From: Desulfobacteraceae bacterium | GTDB taxonomy: Bacteria; Desulfobacterota; Desulfobacteria; Desulfobacterales; Desulfosalsimonadaceae | DNA length: 64,000 bases | Assembly: GCA_011389515.1 (NCBI GenBank) | Contig: JAABUA010000001.1 | Coordinates: 1-64,000 of the forward strand | Direction of reading: 5' to 3' | Notes under the pieces: model-generated | What the model was told of the DNA's origin: nothing | Database searches by the model: none | Seen by the model: the letters and a program-made list of their open reading frames with translations, nothing else | Part shown: in pieces, positions 9,125-18,424 of the stretch | How positions within the stretch are numbered: position 1 is the first letter of the stretch | Layout of the letters: each line of letters begins with the position of its first letter | Program-made: the position numbers and the translations under genes

Positions 9125-10303
9125 CTATTTACCCGCTGTTTCAAGACCTGCCTTCGGAGGCCTGATCATAAAAACGGATGCAACCGCACTTGCAAAAAGA
9201 AACAGCGCCACGATGTAAAACGCCCACGCGATGCCCAGCAAATCGACCAGCGCGCCCACGCCCATTGCGCCGATAAAAAGCCCCGCATTTATTGCCATGT
9301 TAAATACCCCCATCATCGACCCCTGCCCGTATATTGTGCCTTCCTTCGCCGCCAATGCGCCCAGCGCCGGCCATGAAACGGCTTCCCCCAGCCCGATCAA
9401 GGCAAATAACAGCAAAAGGGATATAAAACTGTCTGCAAACGGCACTGCCAGCATGCCGATGCTGATGACGATGCTGCCGATGAAAAGGAGCCGGTTTTTG
9501 TTCCACCGATCCGCAAGGCTGCCGAAAGGGATTTGGAATACGGCATTGACAAGGGTACGAGTGGCGATCACCATGCCGATTTCCGTGCCGCTGGCGGTCA
9601 TGTACTGCGTCATGAGGAGCGGCAGAAACGCAAAAGTGGGGACCATTATGATCATGGTGGCCATTCTCGAAAGGAGTATGCCCATCACCCTGCGACTGCG
9701 GAGCATTCGCCGGAAGACGGCTCGCATTGATTCTTTTTTTTCCGGCGCTGTTTTGGTTTTCTGCCGTGGAAGAACCAAAAGGACCAGCGCCGAAGAAAGA
9801 ATACTGAGGGTCGCCATGGCGTAGAACGCTGAATTCTGTCCCCAGACATCGAGAAAAAAACCGCCCAGCATCGGGCCGCCGCCGATACCGGCAAAAATGG
9901 CGATGTTTAACATCCCCATGTGTTTTCCGGTTTTGCTCCCCCCGAGCTCCCCGATATAAGCCATGGCCATGGGAATGATCATTGCCGACCCCGCACCGTG
10001 GAAAAGGCGAATCAACACCAGGTCCGTCACGGATGAAGCAAGAGTATACGTGTACCCGGTGATGCCGAAGATGAAAAGGCCGGCGATTAAAAATCCTTTT
10101 TTGCCGTAACGGTCTGAAAAGTTGCCCACAAAGGGCTGCAGGATCCCTCCGCTCAAAGCGAACGCGGCGATAATCACACCCAGGGCGAACCCGGTTGCCC
10201 CAAGCTCAGCGGCGTAGATGGGCAGTATGGGCACAATGATGCCCATGCCCATGAAAACAATGAATATCGAGGATAAAATCGTAAACAGAATGTGTTTTTG
10301 CAT
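9125..10303 (-). CDS. Major facilitator superfamily efflux transporter
   Basis: 392 residues with about 12 hydrophobic segments. The MFS signature between TM2 and TM3 is clear (GNFSDRYGKKGFL) and is repeated in the second half (GSLADRWNKNRLL). The pattern is that of the TetA/Bcr-type drug:H+ antiporters (DHA1). It starts at ATG 10303, divergent from the acyl-CoA synthetase gene. The substrate cannot be deduced. Confidence 0.85.
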   Translation of the reverse strand: MQKHILFTILSSIFIVFMGMGIIVPILPIYAAELGATGFALGVIIAAFALSGGILQPFVGNFSDRYGKKGFLIAGLFIFGITGYTYTLASSVTDLVLIRLFHGAGSAMIIPMAMAYIGELGGSKTGKHMGMLNIAIFAGIGGGPMLGGFFLDVWGQNSAFYAMATLSILSSALVLLVLPRQKTKTAPEKKESMRAVFRRMLRSRRVMGILLSRMATMIIMVPTFAFLPLLMTQYMTASGTEIGMVIATRTLVNAVFQIPFGSLADRWNKNRLLFIGSIVISIGMLAVPFADSFISLLLLFALIGLGEAVSWPALGALAAKEGTIYGQGSMMGVFNMAINAGLFIGAMGVGALVDLLGIAWAFYIVALFLFASAVASVFMIRPPKAGLETAGK

Positions 10304-10375
10304 TGCCCTGCCCTTGCGCGGTTTGCCCGGAAAACCCGGCCGCGACCATGAAAATTGCGCCCCGTAAAATATATA

Positions 10376-10405
10376 GTGTCATTTTCAGGTAATTGTGGCT
10401 ATAAT
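10376..10405 (+). promoter_or_regulatory. Candidate sigma-70 promoter for the acyl-CoA synthetase gene
   Basis: A perfect -10 box TATAAT (10400-10405) is preceded at 18 nt by GTGTCA (10376-10381, 4 of 6 to TTGACA). It lies in the divergent gap between the MFS gene and the synthetase, about 90 nt before the start codon. This is a motif match only. Confidence 0.4.
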
Positions 10406-10496
10406 TTTGTTTCAATAAGCCAAAATCCTGTCGTTGTTTTCTTTCTCGTACATTCCCATCCTTTTTTATGAACTCCGCCAAAATAAGGAGAGGCCA

Positions 10497-12533
10497 ATGG
10501 CGTACGCGTATCAGGCAGAAGACACCCAGTGCGGACTCTTTTTTACCCAGGCCCGCAGATTTGAAAATGATGTATTCATGCGGGCCAAACTGAAAAACGG
10601 CGAACCCTGCCGGGAATGGACGGATATCACCTGGGGGGAGGCGGCAAGGGAGGCCGGGCTTCTGGGTGCCGGCCTTATTGAAATGGGAATTTCGAAAAAC
10701 GACCGCATCGGTCTTTTCGCCCACAACCGGCCCCGCTGGGTTATTTCCGATCAGGCCATCCAGGGCGCGGGTGCCATCGGCGTGCCCATCTATCCCACCA
10801 GCACCGACAACCAACTGGCCTTTATTCTCAATGACTGCGCTGCGAAGGCGCTGATTGCCGGCGACCGCGATCTTATGGCCCAAGCCCTCCGCGTCAAGGC
10901 CCAAGTTCCTTCTCTGGCATTTATCGTCTGCCTTTCACCGGTGACAACGCCTGCAGACCCTTGCGTCATCGATTATGACGCAATGATGAAAAAAGGCGCC
11001 GACGCTTCGGCCGCCTATGAGCAATTTGAGCAGCGGCGCAAAGACTTGAAAAGCAAAGATACGGGGGCCATCATATATACTTCGGGCACCACGGGCAACC
11101 CCAAGGGAGTCGTGCTGAGCCAGGCCAATTTCAAGGCCCAGACAGATGTGCTCATGAGCACGCCCATGCTGCAGAAAATCATCGAGCGCGGCATCCGTCT
11201 GGAAAATCTCTGTTTTCTCCCCTTGTGCCATATCATGGGGCGAACCACCGACTACCACCTGCAAATGGCCATCGGCACCACCATCCATTTTTCACAAAGC
11301 ATCAACAGCATCCAGGAGGACCTTTTGGATGTCCGCCCCAACGTGCTGCTCTCCGTGCCGAGATTATACGAAAAAATCTTCGAAGCTGTCAGACGGCACG
11401 GCGAAAAACTGCAAGGCTTTCGGAAAAAAACCTTTGACTGGGCCATGGCTGTGGGCGATGAGGCTGCAGACCACTTGATTTCCGGCAATCCCATGCCCCC
11501 TGCTCTGGGAGTAAAATTCGCCATTGCCAATTCCATGGTGTATGACAAAATCCGCAAGGTGGTCGGCTTTGACCGGCTGGTTGTGGCCGGCAGCGGCGGT
11601 GCTGCCCTGCCCGCGGAAATCACCAAATTCTTCCGCACCATGAACATCACCATTACCGAAGGATACGGACTTACGGAAACCACATCGGCCATTACCTCCA
11701 ACGCCCCCGTCTTTGTGGAGCCGTTGCCCGACAAATGGATCTACAAAAAAGCAGTGGAATGGCTCGTCGACACTATGATCGTCATGCAGGGACGCGGGCA
11801 GTGCCCTTTTAAAACAGTGAAAGGCGCCCTAAAAATGATGGTGGTGTCCAAGCTGATATCCCCCCGCTTCATCATCAAACCCGGATGCGTGGGGCGGCCG
11901 TGCAAGAATACGGAAATCCGCATCGCAGAAGACGGCGAAGTCCTGGTAAAAGGACCGCAGATTTTTTCAAGGGAAAGCGGATACTTCAACCAGCCGGAAA
12001 AAACAAGCGACGAGTTCACCGAAGACGGATTTTTCAAAACCGGCGACATCGGGGAGCTTGATGAAGACGGTATGCTCAGGATCACGGACCGTAAAAAATC
12101 GCTCATCGTCACTTCCGGCGGTAAGAACATCGCCCCCCAGCCCATCGAGATGGCATTGATCATGGACATGTATGTGGACCAGGCCTGTATTATCGGAGAC
12201 GGGCGAAACTACATCACGGCCCTGATCGTGCCCCGCTTCGATCTTCTTTCGGAGCTGGCCCGGGAAAAAGGGATTCTGCAGTGCGGCAGCGATCATCTGA
12301 TCCGGTTGCCTGAAATTATAAGCTTCTTTCAGGAAAGGGTCGACCGGATAAACCGGAACCTGGCGCGGTATGAGCAGATCAAGAAATTCCGTTTGCTGCC
12401 TGCCGCATTCAGCGAAGAAACCGGCGAACTGACGCCGACGCAGAAAATGAAACGTCGGGTCATCTATGAAAAATACGGCGCGGAGATTAACGCGCTTTAT
12501 CAGTCGTCACGAATGACACCAGAAACGGAATAA
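10497..12533 (+). CDS. Long-chain acyl-CoA synthetase (AMP-forming)
   Basis: 678 residues, FadD15/ACSL-like. It activates fatty acids to acyl-CoA via acyl-adenylate. The phosphate-binding loop IIYTSGTTGNPKGV, the motif GYGLTETTS, the adenylate motif TGDIGELDEDG and the hinge region ITDRKKSLIVTSGGKNIAPQ are visible. The length (about 600-700) fits eukaryotic-like ACSLs rather than short FadD. ATG 10497 follows AAGGAGAGG; an upstream ATG at 10434 has no such signal. The next gene begins 3 nt after its stop, so the two are cotranscribed. Confidence 0.92.
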   Translation: MAYAYQAEDTQCGLFFTQARRFENDVFMRAKLKNGEPCREWTDITWGEAAREAGLLGAGLIEMGISKNDRIGLFAHNRPRWVISDQAIQGAGAIGVPIYPTSTDNQLAFILNDCAAKALIAGDRDLMAQALRVKAQVPSLAFIVCLSPVTTPADPCVIDYDAMMKKGADASAAYEQFEQRRKDLKSKDTGAIIYTSGTTGNPKGVVLSQANFKAQTDVLMSTPMLQKIIERGIRLENLCFLPLCHIMGRTTDYHLQMAIGTTIHFSQSINSIQEDLLDVRPNVLLSVPRLYEKIFEAVRRHGEKLQGFRKKTFDWAMAVGDEAADHLISGNPMPPALGVKFAIANSMVYDKIRKVVGFDRLVVAGSGGAALPAEITKFFRTMNITITEGYGLTETTSAITSNAPVFVEPLPDKWIYKKAVEWLVDTMIVMQGRGQCPFKTVKGALKMMVVSKLISPRFIIKPGCVGRPCKNTEIRIAEDGEVLVKGPQIFSRESGYFNQPEKTSDEFTEDGFFKTGDIGELDEDGMLRITDRKKSLIVTSGGKNIAPQPIEMALIMDMYVDQACIIGDGRNYITALIVPRFDLLSELAREKGILQCGSDHLIRLPEIISFFQERVDRINRNLARYEQIKKFRLLPAAFSEETGELTPTQKMKRRVIYEKYGAEINALYQSSRMTPETE

Positions 12534-12536
12534 AAC

Positions 12537-13919
12537 ATGGAACTCTTGATCATAGGCGGCAGTGATGCCGGTATCAGCGCTGCATTGCGCGCACGGGAAG
12601 TAAATCCGGAAATCCGTCCGACGATCGTTCTGGCAGATCAGTATCCGAACTATAGCATCTGCGGCATTCCCTTCTACCTTTCCGGGGAAGTGGCAGACTG
12701 GCGGAATCTCGCTCACCGGGATATTGCGGCCATCGAGTCGCACGGCATCAAAGTGCGCAAGGGATGCAGGTGTACGAATATTGTCGCTTCCAAAAAGACT
12801 CTTTTCATCCAGACCCCCGAAAACAATCGCGAAACCATGACGTATGACACACTGGTGCTGGCCACAGGCGCCCGATCGACAACCCCGAAAATCTCCGGGC
12901 TGGACCTTCCAGGGGTATTCTTTTTGCGCTGGATGGACGATTGCTTTGCCATGGAAAAATACATAAAGGACAATGCCCCGAAATCCATCATCATTGTCGG
13001 TGCCGGCTATATTGGCATGGAACTGGCCGATGCCATGACCAAACGGGGTCTGAAGGCAACCGTAATTGAATTCGCCCCCACGGTTTTAAGCACCATGGAT
13101 GAAAACCTTGGCAAACATGTTCTGGCTGAGCTCAAAAAAAACGGCGTTGAGATATTTACGGGCATTTCCGTTACAAAGATTCTGCCGCTGAAAAACCGGC
13201 TGCAGGTTCAGGCAAAGAAAGCGGGGAATCAAGACTTTGAATGTCAGGGGGACATGGTGCTGGTCGCCACCGGTAGCCGGCCGCAGGTGGAACCGGGTCT
13301 TTCCGCCGGCATTGAAACGGGTGCTGCGGGCGCCATACGGGTCAACGCCCGCATGGAAACCAACCTCCCGGATGTCTATGCCGCCGGGGATTGTGCGGAA
13401 ACCCGCCATCGTCTGCTGGATAAAAACCTCTGGCTTCCCTTGGGAACAACCGCCCACAAGCAGGGAAAAGTCGCCGGTGAAAACGCGGCAGGCGCAAACT
13501 GCGAATTTGCCGGATCACTCGGCACCCAGTGCGTCAAGATCTTTGGCCTGGTTGCCGCCCGCACCGGGCTAAAAGACAGCGAGGCGGCGTCTGAAGGGTT
13601 TTCACCGCTATCGGTTGACACGGAGGCCTTCGACCACAAAGCCTACTATCCCGGCGCAAAAAAAATCCATCTCCGGATCACGGGGGACCGTATCTCCGGA
13701 AAGCTTCTGGGCGGACAGATCATAGGCCCGTATGGCGCGGAAATCGCTAAGCGCATCGACATTCTTGCAACGGCGCTGCACCATTTCATGCGGGTAAAAG
13801 ACCTGTGCGACCTGGATCTCAGCTACACGCCGCCGCTTTCGAGCCCATGGGACCCGGTGCAGATGGCGGCGGCGGCTTGGGAACAGGCGAATAAACAGAA
13901 GGATTCCCTCGCTCGATAA
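12537..13919 (+). CDS. CoA-disulfide reductase / NADH oxidase-like flavoprotein
   Basis: 460 residues, class III pyridine nucleotide-disulfide oxidoreductase. It has an N-terminal FAD motif (IIGGSDAGISAA), a central NAD(P)H motif (IIVGAGYIGMELADA) and an FAD-binding AAGDCAET. A single redox cysteine in YSICGIPFYL (Cys42) is the position used in CoA-disulfide reductase, NADH oxidase and peroxidase relatives; there is no second Cys as in lipoamide dehydrogenase. The gene is coupled to the acyl-CoA synthetase. Its last 101 nt overlap the acyl-CoA dehydrogenase gene on the other strand. The exact substrate (CoA disulfide, polysulfide or O2) is open. Confidence 0.85.
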   Translation: MELLIIGGSDAGISAALRAREVNPEIRPTIVLADQYPNYSICGIPFYLSGEVADWRNLAHRDIAAIESHGIKVRKGCRCTNIVASKKTLFIQTPENNRETMTYDTLVLATGARSTTPKISGLDLPGVFFLRWMDDCFAMEKYIKDNAPKSIIIVGAGYIGMELADAMTKRGLKATVIEFAPTVLSTMDENLGKHVLAELKKNGVEIFTGISVTKILPLKNRLQVQAKKAGNQDFECQGDMVLVATGSRPQVEPGLSAGIETGAAGAIRVNARMETNLPDVYAAGDCAETRHRLLDKNLWLPLGTTAHKQGKVAGENAAGANCEFAGSLGTQCVKIFGLVAARTGLKDSEAASEGFSPLSVDTEAFDHKAYYPGAKKIHLRITGDRISGKLLGGQIIGPYGAEIAKRIDILATALHHFMRVKDLCDLDLSYTPPLSSPWDPVQMAAAAWEQANKQKDSLAR

Positions 13920-15567
13920 TGGCCTTGACGTCCGTCCCCACGGGCAGGGTGCCATAGTTTCGGTCCCCGTGATCGCCCAACCTGGAGACGATAAAACCTT
14001 CGGCAACCTTGCTGTTTCCCGCTTGCACCAGCAGGTGGGCCTGCATGGTCAGTGCCAGTTGATCCATCACGCGGCGGGCCCGGTATTCCGCATCTCCCAT
14101 GTCGCCGAATTCGGCCTTGCATTTGACAACCGCCTTATCGAGCAGATCGTCTGCGCCGCGGGTCCTCTCCAACTCGGCAAACCAGGCCTCCAGTGCCGCC
14201 GGCGTCTTTTTCAACACCCGCAGCATATCCAGGGCCTGCACATTGCCCGACCCCTCCCAGATCGCATTGACGGGCGCCTCGCGATAAAAGCGCGCCATGA
14301 CAAAATCCTCGGTGACCCCGTTGCCCCCGAGACATTCCATGGCCTCATATGCATGAAAGGGCGTGCGCTTGCAGATCCAGTATTTGCCGGTCGGCAGTCC
14401 CAACCGCAGCAGCAGCCGGTCATGCTCCTTTTCCGGATTGTCTAAAGCTTCGGCCATTCGCAGGGTCAAAGCCAAAGATCCTTCCGTTTCCAGCTGCAGG
14501 TCGGCCAGTACATTTTGCATCAACGGCTGATCGACGAGCGTCCTGCCGAAAGCGGTGCGTCCCATGGCATGGTTGATGGCCTGGGCGGTTACCTGGCGCT
14601 GGCCGGCGCTGGATCCGGTCATGCAATCAAAGCGGGTCAGTGCCACCATTTCGATGATCGCCCTTACACCCCGGCCTTCTTCGCCGATCATCCAACCCAG
14701 CGCGCCTCTCAGTTCAATCTCGGAAGAGGCATTGGACACATTGCCCATCTTGTTTTTCAACCGCTGGATCTGAATCGGGTTTCTGGTTCCGTCCTCGCGC
14801 CAGCGCGGCACCAGAAAGCAGCTCAAACCGTTTCGTGTCCGGGCCAGCACCAGAAAGGCATCACACATGGGCGCGGAGGTAAACCACTTGTGCCCGACCA
14901 ATTCATATGCATCCCCGGGCTCCTCCCTTCCTGAGGGATAAGCCCGGGTGGTATTAGCCTGCACATCCGATCCCCCCTGCTTTTCTGTCATGCCCATGCC
15001 AATGGTCACGGCCTGCTTGTCCGTATGGGGAACATTTCGCGGATCATATTGCCTTGCCATAATTTTAGGAAGCCACTTCGCAGCAACAGAAGGCGTTCGC
15101 TTTATGGAAGGAACAGCCGCAAAAGTCATGGTAAGCGGGCAGGTATGCCCCGGGTCCACTTGATACTGAAGGTAGCACTTGGTCGCGCGCGCAACATTGG
15201 CACCGGGACCCGGGCGAATCCAGGGGCTGGAATGAAACCCCTCTTCCAGGGCCATTTTCATCAACCGATGGTACGCCTCATGGTATTTGACAAAATCCAC
15301 CCGATACCCCTGGCGGTCGTGTGAAAAAAACCGCGGCGCATATTCATTGGCCAGAAAACCCCATTCAATTACCTCGGCACTGCCGGTACGCTCCCCGTAT
15401 GCGGACAGCTCTTTTTCTGCCCAGCCAGCCCCGTGGCGGGCGACCCCTTCACGCAACGCCGTGTCGGTTTCATACGCGTTGTACTCTTCCAAGGCCTCAG
15501 GCTGGTTGAAGACTTCATGGGTCTCCGGTATCACTTCCGGCGGCAATGAGGCATCAGCATCATTCAT
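13819..15567 (-). CDS. AidB-type acyl-CoA dehydrogenase
   Basis: 582 residues. It matches E. coli AidB in several blocks: MTEKQGGSDVQANTT, LVGHKWFTSAP, LSCFLVPR, NKMGNVSNAS, TRFDCM and PVNAIWEGSGNV. These are FAD-dependent acyl-CoA dehydrogenase folds; AidB lacks a known physiological acyl-CoA substrate and has been linked to alkylation stress, whereas the context here (acyl-CoA synthetases) favours fatty-acid metabolism. The last ~33 residues, rich in proline (KPPPPSAPGPMG), are encoded antisense to the end of the convergent flavoprotein gene and are probably a non-conserved tail. Confidence 0.87.
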   Translation of the reverse strand: MNDADASLPPEVIPETHEVFNQPEALEEYNAYETDTALREGVARHGAGWAEKELSAYGERTGSAEVIEWGFLANEYAPRFFSHDRQGYRVDFVKYHEAYHRLMKMALEEGFHSSPWIRPGPGANVARATKCYLQYQVDPGHTCPLTMTFAAVPSIKRTPSVAAKWLPKIMARQYDPRNVPHTDKQAVTIGMGMTEKQGGSDVQANTTRAYPSGREEPGDAYELVGHKWFTSAPMCDAFLVLARTRNGLSCFLVPRWREDGTRNPIQIQRLKNKMGNVSNASSEIELRGALGWMIGEEGRGVRAIIEMVALTRFDCMTGSSAGQRQVTAQAINHAMGRTAFGRTLVDQPLMQNVLADLQLETEGSLALTLRMAEALDNPEKEHDRLLLRLGLPTGKYWICKRTPFHAYEAMECLGGNGVTEDFVMARFYREAPVNAIWEGSGNVQALDMLRVLKKTPAALEAWFAELERTRGADDLLDKAVVKCKAEFGDMGDAEYRARRVMDQLALTMQAHLLVQAGNSKVAEGFIVSRLGDHGDRNYGTLPVGTDVKAIIERGNPSVYSPVPKPPPPSAPGPMGSKAAACS

Positions 15568-15611
15568 TTTGTATCGGATTTTCCTTTTGATATTTCTTTT
15601 GGACAGGTTGA

Positions 15612-15908
15612 TTACCTTGTTTTGATGTACCGGTAAATGGTATAATCCGACGCAATGTCACCAATCGCATCGATATCGGCCTCTATCTTTTGCCGTACGT
15701 CGCTGTCAAACCAGGCCTGCCAGTCTTCAAGGGAGAACCACGAACTGATCGTCATGATTTCATTGCGCCCGTCAATGGCTTTCAGGTACTCCCCTGAAAT
15801 GTAGCCTGCCTGCTCGGGCACCAGATTACGGATCTTCCGGATTTGCTGGAATAATTTGGCTTCTTTGTTCTTTGAATATTTGCGCCGGATAAACACTTTG
15901 ACAGCCAT
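15612..15908 (-). CDS. ABM-domain (antibiotic biosynthesis monooxygenase-like) protein
   Basis: 98 residues with a dimeric alpha/beta-barrel ABM pattern: VKVFIRRKYSKN, a helix with LVPEQAGYISGEYL, then ISSWFSLEDWQAWFDSD. Proteins of this fold are small oxygenases, haem-degrading enzymes or of unknown role. The ATG at 15908 is preceded by GGAGGG. It lies 44 nt upstream of the acyl-CoA dehydrogenase gene on the same strand. The specific reaction is unknown. Confidence 0.75.
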   Translation of the reverse strand: MAVKVFIRRKYSKNKEAKLFQQIRKIRNLVPEQAGYISGEYLKAIDGRNEIMTISSWFSLEDWQAWFDSDVRQKIEADIDAIGDIASDYTIYRYIKTR

Positions 15909-16181
15909 GATGAGCCCTCCTTTGTATGGTGTTTTTCTGGTTCCTGCGGATGCAAAAACAAAAACGGACCGGAGGTGCAACCCTGCTCCCATTCTATGGG
16001 AATTTCCACTTTCTGCTTAAAACGTAGTTCCGCCCGTGCTGAAAGTCAAAACCGTCTTTTGCCGGGTGCTTTTTATGCACATGATTTTTTCATGGGGTTT
16101 TTCTTTGATTGCAGAAAATTTATGCGGTATAACGACTGAAATTTATGCGGCCAGTGGTTAGAAAACAGATAGGGAGGCAAT

Positions 16182-16751
16182 ATGCAATCGGGAAAAGTCG
16201 GTCAGCGGATCAAGGGATTCATGGCCAGCAAAGAAATCAGTATTGAACAACTGGCAGAGCGTTCGGGGTTGGAAAAAGATTTTCTGCATTCGGTTGTGGA
16301 GGAAAATATCTATCCTTCCCTGGGGCCGCTTTTGAAGATCGCACGGGCGCTCGATGTCCGGCTCGGGACCTTTCTCGACGATCAGTTCGGCGAAGACCCG
16401 ATGATCGTGCGCCAGGCGGACCGGAAAAGCGAGCTGTCCATGCTGCGCGGCAAGGACAAGCCCGTTGACCTGAAATTTTACTCCCTTGGCAAAGGGAAAA
16501 GCGATCGGCACATGGAACCCTTCTACGTAGAGCTTCTCCCTGCGTCGGCCGAGGAAAAAGCGCTTTCCAGCCACGAAGGGGAGGAGTTTATCGTGGTGCA
16601 AAACGGAACGGTGGAGGTAATCTACGGCGACCAGACCTTTACCTTGGGCGCGGGCGACAGCATTTACTACAATTCCATCGTGCCCCACAATGTCAGCTGC
16701 AAGGGTGAGCAAAATGCTTCCATTTACGCGGTTTTGTATATTCCGGAATAG
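16182..16751 (+). CDS. XRE-family regulator with C-terminal cupin
   Basis: 189 residues. Residues ~6-66 form a lambda-repressor-like helix-turn-helix (SIEQLAERSGLEKDFLHSV). Residues ~110-189 are a cupin beta-barrel (SSHEGEEFIVVQNGTVEVI ... GDSIYYNSIVPHNV). Such HTH-cupin proteins sense small acids or metals and often control adjacent catabolic genes. AGGGAGG precedes the ATG, and the following acyl-CoA synthetase starts 8 nt after the stop, so the pair is an operon and the regulator probably controls it. Confidence 0.88.
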   Translation: MQSGKVGQRIKGFMASKEISIEQLAERSGLEKDFLHSVVEENIYPSLGPLLKIARALDVRLGTFLDDQFGEDPMIVRQADRKSELSMLRGKDKPVDLKFYSLGKGKSDRHMEPFYVELLPASAEEKALSSHEGEEFIVVQNGTVEVIYGDQTFTLGAGDSIYYNSIVPHNVSCKGEQNASIYAVLYIPE

Positions 16752-16759
16752 GAGGGAAG

Positions 16760-18424
16760 ATGAAAGAGACCTTGCAAAACCTCACCATGGGGCAGCTGCT
16801 GGACCAGGCCATTGAAAGGCATCCGGACAACGACGCCATTGTGTACGTGGACCGCGACCTGCGAATGACGTACAAACAGTTCGGGGACATGGTGGACCGG
16901 CTGGCCAGGGGGCTTATGTCCCTTGGCGTTCAAAAAGGGGAAAAAGTGGCGGTGTGGGCCACCAACATCCCTTACTGGGTCGCCCTCCAGTTTGCAACGG
17001 CAAAGATCGGAGCCGCCCTGCTCACCGTGAATACCAACTATAAAAGTACCGAGCTGGCCTACCTGCTGGAACAGTCGGAAACGGAAAACCTGTTTCTGAT
17101 CGACGGGTACATGGATACCGACTACCTCCAGACCATCTACGAGCTGGTTCCGGAGTTGAGAAATCACAAGCGAGGAGAATTGAAAAGCGCGCGCTTTCCC
17201 CATCTCAAGCGGGTATTTTTTTTGGGCCAGGAAAAACACCGGGGAATGTACGCCCTTCCGGAAGTCATGGCCATGGCCCCCATGACGCCCGCGGCGGAAT
17301 ATGAAAAGCGCCAGGCCGTCCTGGGCTGCCACGACGTTGTGAACATGCAGTATACATCCGGCACAACGGGGTTTCCCAAAGGGGTCATGCTCACCCATTA
17401 CAACATTGTCAACAATGGCTACTGGATTGGAGAGAACCAGCGATTTACGAGCGCCGACCGGGTCTGCCTGCCGGTCCCCCTGTTTCACTGCTTCGGATGC
17501 GTCCTGGGCGTACTGGCAATCGTCAATCATGGGGCCACCATGGTGATCCTGGAAAAATTCGACCCGGTCCAGGTGATGACCGCCGTGGAGCAGGAAAAAT
17601 GTACGGCGCTATACGGGGTTCCTACGATGTTCATCGCGGTTCTGGATCACAAGCTCTTTGACAAATTCGATTTTTCCTCCCTGCGCACCGGCATCATGGC
17701 CGGCTCCCCCTGTCCGGTCCACGTGATGCGCCAGGTGATCGAAAAGATGTACATGAGTGAGATCACCATCTGCTATGGGCTTACCGAGGCGTCCCCCGTG
17801 ATTACCCAGACGCTTCCCGACGATGACATCCGGAAGCGGACGGAGACGGTCGGCCGGGCAATGCCGCACATCGAGGTGAAAATCGTCGATCCGGAAACCG
17901 GCCGGGAAATGCCCCCGGGCAAGCAGGGGGAAGTCTGCTGTCGGGGGTACAATGTCATGAAGGGGTATTACAATATGCCGGAGGCGACCCACAAAACCAT
18001 CGATGCCGGCGCCTGGCTTCATTCCGGGGATCTTGGGGTGATGGATGCGGAAGGGTACCTGTCCATCACCGGTCGACACAAAGACATGATCATTCGCGGC
18101 GGTGAGAACGTGTATCCCCGGGAGATCGAGGAATTTCTATACAGCATGGACGGCATCGTGGACGTCCAGGTGGCCGGCGTGCCCAGCAAAAAATACGGCG
18201 AAGAGGTGGGGGCTTTTGTGGTTAAAAAAGCCGGGTCTGACCTGACCGCGGAAGATATCCAAGATTATTGCCGGGGGAAAATCAGCCGCTACAAGATCCC
18301 CAGGCACATCGCCTTTGTCGACGCCTACCCCATGACGGCAAGCGGAAAAGTCCAGAAATACAAGCTTCGGAAGATGTCCGTGGATCTGTTTCCCGGGCCG
18401 GACCGTATAAGGGTGGACGGATAG
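16760..18424 (+). CDS. AMP-forming acyl-CoA synthetase
   Basis: 554 residues of the FadD/medium-chain acyl-CoA ligase group. It has the P-loop YTSGTTGFPKGVML, the motif YGLTEASP, a HSGDLGVMDAEGY block and a C-terminal catalytic lysine region (YPMTASGKVQKYKLR). It converts a carboxylic acid plus CoA and ATP to acyl-CoA, AMP and PPi. GGAGGG lies just before the ATG. Its TAG stop directly abuts the putA stop on the other strand. Chain length is not predictable. Confidence 0.92.
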   Translation: MKETLQNLTMGQLLDQAIERHPDNDAIVYVDRDLRMTYKQFGDMVDRLARGLMSLGVQKGEKVAVWATNIPYWVALQFATAKIGAALLTVNTNYKSTELAYLLEQSETENLFLIDGYMDTDYLQTIYELVPELRNHKRGELKSARFPHLKRVFFLGQEKHRGMYALPEVMAMAPMTPAAEYEKRQAVLGCHDVVNMQYTSGTTGFPKGVMLTHYNIVNNGYWIGENQRFTSADRVCLPVPLFHCFGCVLGVLAIVNHGATMVILEKFDPVQVMTAVEQEKCTALYGVPTMFIAVLDHKLFDKFDFSSLRTGIMAGSPCPVHVMRQVIEKMYMSEITICYGLTEASPVITQTLPDDDIRKRTETVGRAMPHIEVKIVDPETGREMPPGKQGEVCCRGYNVMKGYYNMPEATHKTIDAGAWLHSGDLGVMDAEGYLSITGRHKDMIIRGGENVYPREIEEFLYSMDGIVDVQVAGVPSKKYGEEVGAFVVKKAGSDLTAEDIQDYCRGKISRYKIPRHIAFVDAYPMTASGKVQKYKLRKMSVDLFPGPDRIRVDG

